In this document: positions 59,972 to 64,000 of the stretch, piece after piece
Layout: each line of letters opens with the position of its first letter
Numbering within the stretch: the stretch's first letter is position 1
DNA from: Jejubacter calystegiae
Lineage (GTDB): Bacteria; Pseudomonadota; Gammaproteobacteria; Enterobacterales; Enterobacteriaceae
Reading direction: 5' to 3'
DNA: 64,000 bases
Assembly: GCF_005671395.1 (NCBI RefSeq)
Contig: NZ_CP040428.1
Span: 1,426,001 to 1,490,000 of the forward strand
Notes under the pieces: model-generated
The model's database searches: none
The model's input: the letters and a program-made list of their open reading frames with translations, nothing else
Told to the model about the DNA's origin: nothing
Made by a program: the position numbers and the translations under genes

Positions 59972-61318
59972 TTAGAAGTCGAGATAACCCTGTTGTTGAC
60001 GAATGGTGTCCTGAAGCTGTGACACCTGAAGCTGATGCACGCTGGTACTGGCCCGGGCGACCAGCGCTGCCGCAATCCCACCGGCCTGGCCGATGGCGCC
60101 GACCGTAGGGGTGGTGCGAATGGCGGCCTGGGCTTCGAAGGTGGCGGAAATGCAGCGGCCGACCACGATCAGGTTATCCAGCGTCTGTGTAATCAGCGAG
60201 CGCCAGGGGATTCCGTACATGCCGCCTTCCGGCAGTTTGCCGTGCTCTGTTCCTTCGCCGTCCGGGCTGTGAATATCGATGGGATAACCGGAGATAGCGA
60301 TGGTGTCGTCAAAGCGCGTCTGCGCCAGCAAATCTTCGGCCGTAAGCTGGTAGCAGCCTACTATCTGGCAGGAACTGCGCACGCCAACCGACGGACCGGT
60401 CTGGACCACCAGCGCCTGCTCAAAGCCGGGTATTCTGCTTTTCATAAAGGCTTCCAGCTCGCGGCACTGCTGGCGCCCCACGAATTCAGCGTGGCTCAGG
60501 CTCCAGGGGTCGGTGGAATCGTGATCGAGGATGCGGCTGGTATTAAACACGACCTCGCCTGGAGTATTGGTTTCAAAGAACAGGATGTCCTCACGGGGAA
60601 TCGAGATCTCCCCGGCGGCTCTGGCCGCTGCCAGCTCTTCTATAAATCCGTGACAGGCCAGACGGCTGGCGTTACGGACATCATCGGCGCGGTAGTGATT
60701 GTTAAGCTTATCGATGTTTTCCAGCATATAGCGGCGGATGGCTTCGCGGTCGACGTTGACCATTTTCATGGTCATGGTCATCGGCTGTGATTTACCGTCC
60801 GATTCGCGACCTTTGATGACCGGAACGCCTGCTTTGGTGGCCAGCATGGCATCGCCGCTGGCGTCGATAAAGGTAGTGGCACTGATATCCATCAGCCCTG
60901 ACCTTGTGCAGACCGTGATGCTGTTAACCCGGCGCTCCTCGCAGGTGACATCCGCCAGGGTGGCGTGATAGAGCAGGGTGCCGCCTGCTTCCAACAGCAT
61001 AAGCTCCAGCTCGTGTTTCATCGCTTCGGCATCGAAGGGGGTATAGGTCGTGGTGAAATGACCGGGGTCCGCAACGTGTCCGGGGGATTTTCCACGGGCC
61101 TGTAATCGGCTAATGAGTTCATCGGTAATACCACGAATGACCTGTTTCTCACCGGCATGAAACGTCATCATGGGATTAACGCCATTGGTGGTCAGCGAAC
61201 CGCCCAGGCAGGAGGTCGCTTCAACAATTAACGTTTTTGCCTGGCAACGTGCTGCGGCAATAGCGGCGATACTGCCAGAGAAACCACCGCCGACAACGAC
61301 AACATCAAAGTGCTCCAT
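59972..61318 (-). CDS. FAD-dependent oxidoreductase
   Basis: A 448-residue soluble flavoprotein of the FAD_oxidored type. The dinucleotide-binding beta-alpha-beta starts at the N-terminus, FDVVVVGGGFSGSIAAIAA (GxGxxG at 10-15), with the acidic end residue in LIVEA (33). A second FAD segment is DNLIVVGRCISATFEAQAA with PTVGAIGQAGGIAAALVAR at the C-terminus. First gene of the four-gene minus-strand operon. The substrate is unknown; such enzymes often oxidise C-H or C-N bonds in catabolic operons. It diverges from the ROK kinase gene across 293 bases. Confidence 0.8.
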   Translation of the reverse strand: MEHFDVVVVGGGFSGSIAAIAAARCQAKTLIVEATSCLGGSLTTNGVNPMMTFHAGEKQVIRGITDELISRLQARGKSPGHVADPGHFTTTYTPFDAEAMKHELELMLLEAGGTLLYHATLADVTCEERRVNSITVCTRSGLMDISATTFIDASGDAMLATKAGVPVIKGRESDGKSQPMTMTMKMVNVDREAIRRYMLENIDKLNNHYRADDVRNASRLACHGFIEELAAARAAGEISIPREDILFFETNTPGEVVFNTSRILDHDSTDPWSLSHAEFVGRQQCRELEAFMKSRIPGFEQALVVQTGPSVGVRSSCQIVGCYQLTAEDLLAQTRFDDTIAISGYPIDIHSPDGEGTEHGKLPEGGMYGIPWRSLITQTLDNLIVVGRCISATFEAQAAIRTTPTVGAIGQAGGIAAALVARASTSVHQLQVSQLQDTIRQQQGYLDF

Positions 61319-61330
61319 ATCCTTACCTTT

Positions 61331-61565
61331 TAGTAAACATTATTTCGTGTGAAATCCTGCGGGCAATGATGGGCTGTTGTACAGAGGTGGAAAGCGGGTA
61401 ATGTGAAGGCGCTCTCTGTTTTTAATAAACTTAATTTCAAACTGTGACCGATATTTAACTATCAGTGAAAATCTAATCCTGTCGCGGAAAAAAATTTCCA
61501 GGCGCCCGTTGTTATACCGCCTCTGCATCACATTTATTTCGTGATTGCATTGTGTATAGTAAACA
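61331..61565. promoter_or_regulatory. divergent control region with paired repeats
   Basis: The 293-base gap between the two accessory operons holds two short motifs twice each: TAGTAAACA at 61331-61339 and 61557-61565, and TTATTTCGTG at 61340-61349 and 61534-61543. One pair lies before each operon. A -10-like TATAGT at 61555 overlaps the second TAGTAAACA. These are candidate operators for the local LacI-type regulator. No ORF is present in the gap. Confidence 0.5.
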
Positions 61566-61611
61566 AAATGCGTAGCCTGATTTGAGAGCACCGGGTAGAA
61601 GGAAACACAGG

Positions 61612-62541
61612 ATGAGACTGGGACTGGATATTGGCGGCACGAAAATTGAAGCGGCGCTGTTAAGCGCACAGGGCGAGATCCTGTACTGCCAGCGCTACCC
61701 GACGCCGAAACAGAGCTATAGCCTGTTTCTGGCGGAGGTGATCAGAGTGATTCAACTGGCGCAGCAGCAGGCATCAGCGCCGGTGACGGTGGGTATCGGG
61801 GTGCCCGGTACGCCAGATCCCTCCACGGGACTTATCAAAAACTCCAATATCCTGGTACTGAACCAGCAGGCGTTCGTTCGCGATCTGGAACAGGGGCTGG
61901 GCATGCCAGTCGCGGTGACCAATGACGCCAACTGCTTCACGCTATCGGAAGCGATGGATGGCGGTGGAAGAGGGCATAGCGTGGTGTTTGGTGTGATACT
62001 TGGCACCGGGTGCGGGGGCGGTATGTGTATCGACCAACGGCCGATCGTCGGACCGAATGCCTGTGCCGGCGAGTGGGGGCATAATTCGCTGCCGCGTTAC
62101 CGGAATGACCGGGACGGTGAGGCGGTTGTCTGTTACTGCGGGCAGACGAACTGCATTGAAAGTTTTATCTCTGGCAGTGGTCTGGAGCGACAGTATGCTG
62201 CCCGGGGGATGAACCAGCTCATGGTGCCGGAAATCGTCGGGCGGGTTGCGGCGGGAGAGCGGCTGGCGACTGACGTCTGGGAACAGTATTGCGATCAGCT
62301 TGCCCGCTCCCTGGCGGGAATTGTTAATATACTGGATCCGGATATCATTGTTCTGGGCGGCGGCGTTTCCAACGTTGAGCAGCTTTATTCCGGTTTACAG
62401 CTGCGCGTCGCCAGCTATGTCTTCGGCGGTCACTGCCATACCCCTATTGTGCGCGCTCGTCATGGCGATAGCAGCGGCGTGCGGGGGGCGGCATGGCTGG
62501 GGGCGCAGCAGATGAAAACGTCACAAACGAGTAATGCATGA
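61612..62541 (+). CDS. ROK-family sugar kinase (Mak/fructokinase-like)
   Basis: A 309-residue kinase of the ROK family. The phosphate loop is MRLGLDIGGTKIEAALL. The central VTNDANCFTLSEAMDGG is active-site sequence, EWGHNSLPRYRND and CYCGQTNCIESFISG form the zinc site (His plus C-x-C-x4-C), and VNILDPDIIVLGGGVSNVEQ with ARHGDSSGVRGAAWLG close the fold. It is closest to E. coli fructokinase Mak among proteins I know. The ATG at 61612 follows AAGGAAACACAGG. It overlaps the LacI-type gene by four bases. Confidence 0.82.
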   Translation: MRLGLDIGGTKIEAALLSAQGEILYCQRYPTPKQSYSLFLAEVIRVIQLAQQQASAPVTVGIGVPGTPDPSTGLIKNSNILVLNQQAFVRDLEQGLGMPVAVTNDANCFTLSEAMDGGGRGHSVVFGVILGTGCGGGMCIDQRPIVGPNACAGEWGHNSLPRYRNDRDGEAVVCYCGQTNCIESFISGSGLERQYAARGMNQLMVPEIVGRVAAGERLATDVWEQYCDQLARSLAGIVNILDPDIIVLGGGVSNVEQLYSGLQLRVASYVFGGHCHTPIVRARHGDSSGVRGAAWLGAQQMKTSQTSNA

Positions 62542-63512
62542 GTAAACCTGTACGAATCAGAGATATTGCCGATGCCTGTGGCGTATCGCCCGGCGCGGTA
62601 TCCCGGGCGCTGAAAGGCCAGCCAGGGCTGCGTGATGATACGCGCCAGCGCATTATTTCCGTTGCCCAGCAGCAGGGGTATGACTTTACCCGCCTGCGCA
62701 GCGATAAAATCAAACGGGTGCTGTTTTTGCTGCACCGTCAGCATAATATCAGCCGGGCGCTCCCCTTCTATTCCCAGCTTCTGTTGGGGATTGAGGATAC
62801 CTGTCGGGAGCAGGGCATTGCGCTCAGCTTTCTTGCTATTGGCCCTGGAGATGCCGTTAGCGAACAGGTGATGCTGCATCAGCCCGATGCCCTGATTTGC
62901 GCCGGTTTTTTTGAGCCCGAGCTGCTGGCGCTGTTGCAACAGATGAAGCTGCCGCTGGTGCTGACCGATCTGTGGGCCCCGGGGATGCCGTGCGTTAACC
63001 CGGATAACGTGTTAGGGGGCTATCTGGCGACGCATCATCTGATTGCGCAGGGACGTCGGCGGATTGCCTTTTTAGCCAGTTCGCTGGCGCATTACAGTAT
63101 TCGTCAGCGCGAGAAAGGATACCGACAGGCGCTCTATGAGGCGCAGCTATTAATGCCGCCGGAATACGAGGCCATTGCGCCACCGCTGCTGGATACCGAA
63201 CAGTCGCTTACCCAGGCGGTCAACGAACTGCTTGCGCTTCCGACGCCGCCGGATGCCATTTTTGCCTACAATGACGCTGCGGCACGAGTGGTGTTGAGAG
63301 TGTGCGAACAGCGTGGATTACGGGTCCCTGCGGACATTTCGCTGGTGGGGTTTGATGATATCGATGCCGCTGCATGGACTTCGCCGCCCCTGACGACCAT
63401 TGCCGTAGATAAACAGCAACTGGGACGACAGGCAGTCATGCTGCTGCTGGCTGAGGCGCAGGAAGGAAATACGCTGCTTCCGGTCAGTCTGGTAGCGCGG
63501 GCCAGCGCCTGA
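62538..63512 (+). CDS. LacI-family transcriptional regulator
   Basis: A 324-residue repressor. The N-terminal helix-turn-helix is IRDIADACGVSPGAVSRALK with hinge PGLRDDTRQRIISVAQQQGYDF. The effector domain has the LacI/PBP fold, with IFAYNDAAARVVLRVC and ADISLVGFDDIDAAAWTSPP near the end. It is translationally coupled to the ROK kinase (ATGA overlap) and faces the minus-strand operon, so it probably controls one or both. The ligand is unknown; a sugar is plausible given the kinase. Confidence 0.9.
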   Translation: MSKPVRIRDIADACGVSPGAVSRALKGQPGLRDDTRQRIISVAQQQGYDFTRLRSDKIKRVLFLLHRQHNISRALPFYSQLLLGIEDTCREQGIALSFLAIGPGDAVSEQVMLHQPDALICAGFFEPELLALLQQMKLPLVLTDLWAPGMPCVNPDNVLGGYLATHHLIAQGRRRIAFLASSLAHYSIRQREKGYRQALYEAQLLMPPEYEAIAPPLLDTEQSLTQAVNELLALPTPPDAIFAYNDAAARVVLRVCEQRGLRVPADISLVGFDDIDAAAWTSPPLTTIAVDKQQLGRQAVMLLLAEAQEGNTLLPVSLVARASA

Positions 63513-63513
63513 A

Positions 63514-63541
63514 ATAAAAAACCCGCCCCTGACAGGCGGGA
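63514..63541 (-). terminator. fadA terminator (minus strand)
   Basis: CCCGCC / GGCGGG stem (63522-63527, 63535-63540). Read on the minus strand it is followed by TTTTTTATTTC. It lies 27 bases past the fadA stop and abuts the end of the LacI-type gene. Confidence 0.85.
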
Positions 63542-63567
63542 AGTACCACAGTTTAACCCCTTGCGCC

Positions 63568-64000
<433 letters not shown>

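Overview
This window is chromosomal DNA of an enterobacterium (Enterobacterales, very probably Enterobacteriaceae). Gene content and order follow the 85-min region of the Escherichia coli/Salmonella chromosome almost gene for gene: rhlB, trxA, rho, the wec (enterobacterial common antigen, ECA) cluster, yifK, the argX-hisR-leuT-proM tRNA operon, glmZ, hemYXDC, cyaA, cyaY, lptM, dapF, yigA, xerC, yigB, uvrD, corA, rarD, pldA, recQ, rhtC, pldB, yigL, bioP (yigM), metR, metE, dlhH, udp, rmuC, ubiEJB, tatABC, tatD, rfaH, ubiD, fre and fadA. Protein lengths and motifs agree closely with the E. coli proteins as I remember them. I cannot fix the genus from sequence alone.

Layout. 1-3.2 kb: rhlB (cut by the window start) and thioredoxin diverge, followed by the rho leader peptide and rho. 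3.4-14.3 kb: ten wec genes, tightly packed and often overlapping by 1-4 bases, for synthesis, flipping, polymerisation and chain-length control of ECA. The rffG and rffH genes, which sit between wecC and wecD in E. coli, are absent. 14.4-17.1 kb: yifK, four tRNA genes, then the small RNA GlmZ behind an overlapping sigma54/sigma70 promoter with three perfect GlrR-type sites, and an ERIC element. 17.1-24.4 kb: the hemCDXY operon on the minus strand, diverging from cyaA (TTG start, CRP site over the promoter), and cyaY. 24.5-30.2 kb: lptM-dapF-yigA-xerC-yigB-uvrD with a LexA-like box before uvrD. 30.2-33.8 kb: corA with a short leader ORF, a previously unlisted DinQ-like membrane toxin ORF, rarD and pldA. 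33.8-43.5 kb: recQ, rhtC, pldB, yigL, bioP, metR/metE, dlhH. 43.5-55.8 kb: udp with two CRP sites, an accessory TPR-glycosyltransferase gene, rmuC, ubiEJB, tatABC, tatD, rfaH, ubiD, fre.

The clearest accessory segment is 55.8-63.5 kb, between fre and fadA, which are neighbours in E. coli. It holds a four-gene minus-strand operon (FAD-dependent oxidoreductase, IT-superfamily-like permease, hydantoinase/oxoprolinase-A-like ATPase, and a small HEFFH protein) facing a two-gene plus-strand operon (Mak-like ROK kinase and LacI-type regulator). The gene set suggests an inducible uptake and catabolic system for an unidentified compound. The window ends inside fadA.

The most notable items are this uncharacterised operon, the DinQ-like toxin at a new locus, the reduced wec cluster, the glmZ control region and the extra glycosyltransferase between udp and rmuC. 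All family assignments rest on recognising the translated sequences. No database search was run.
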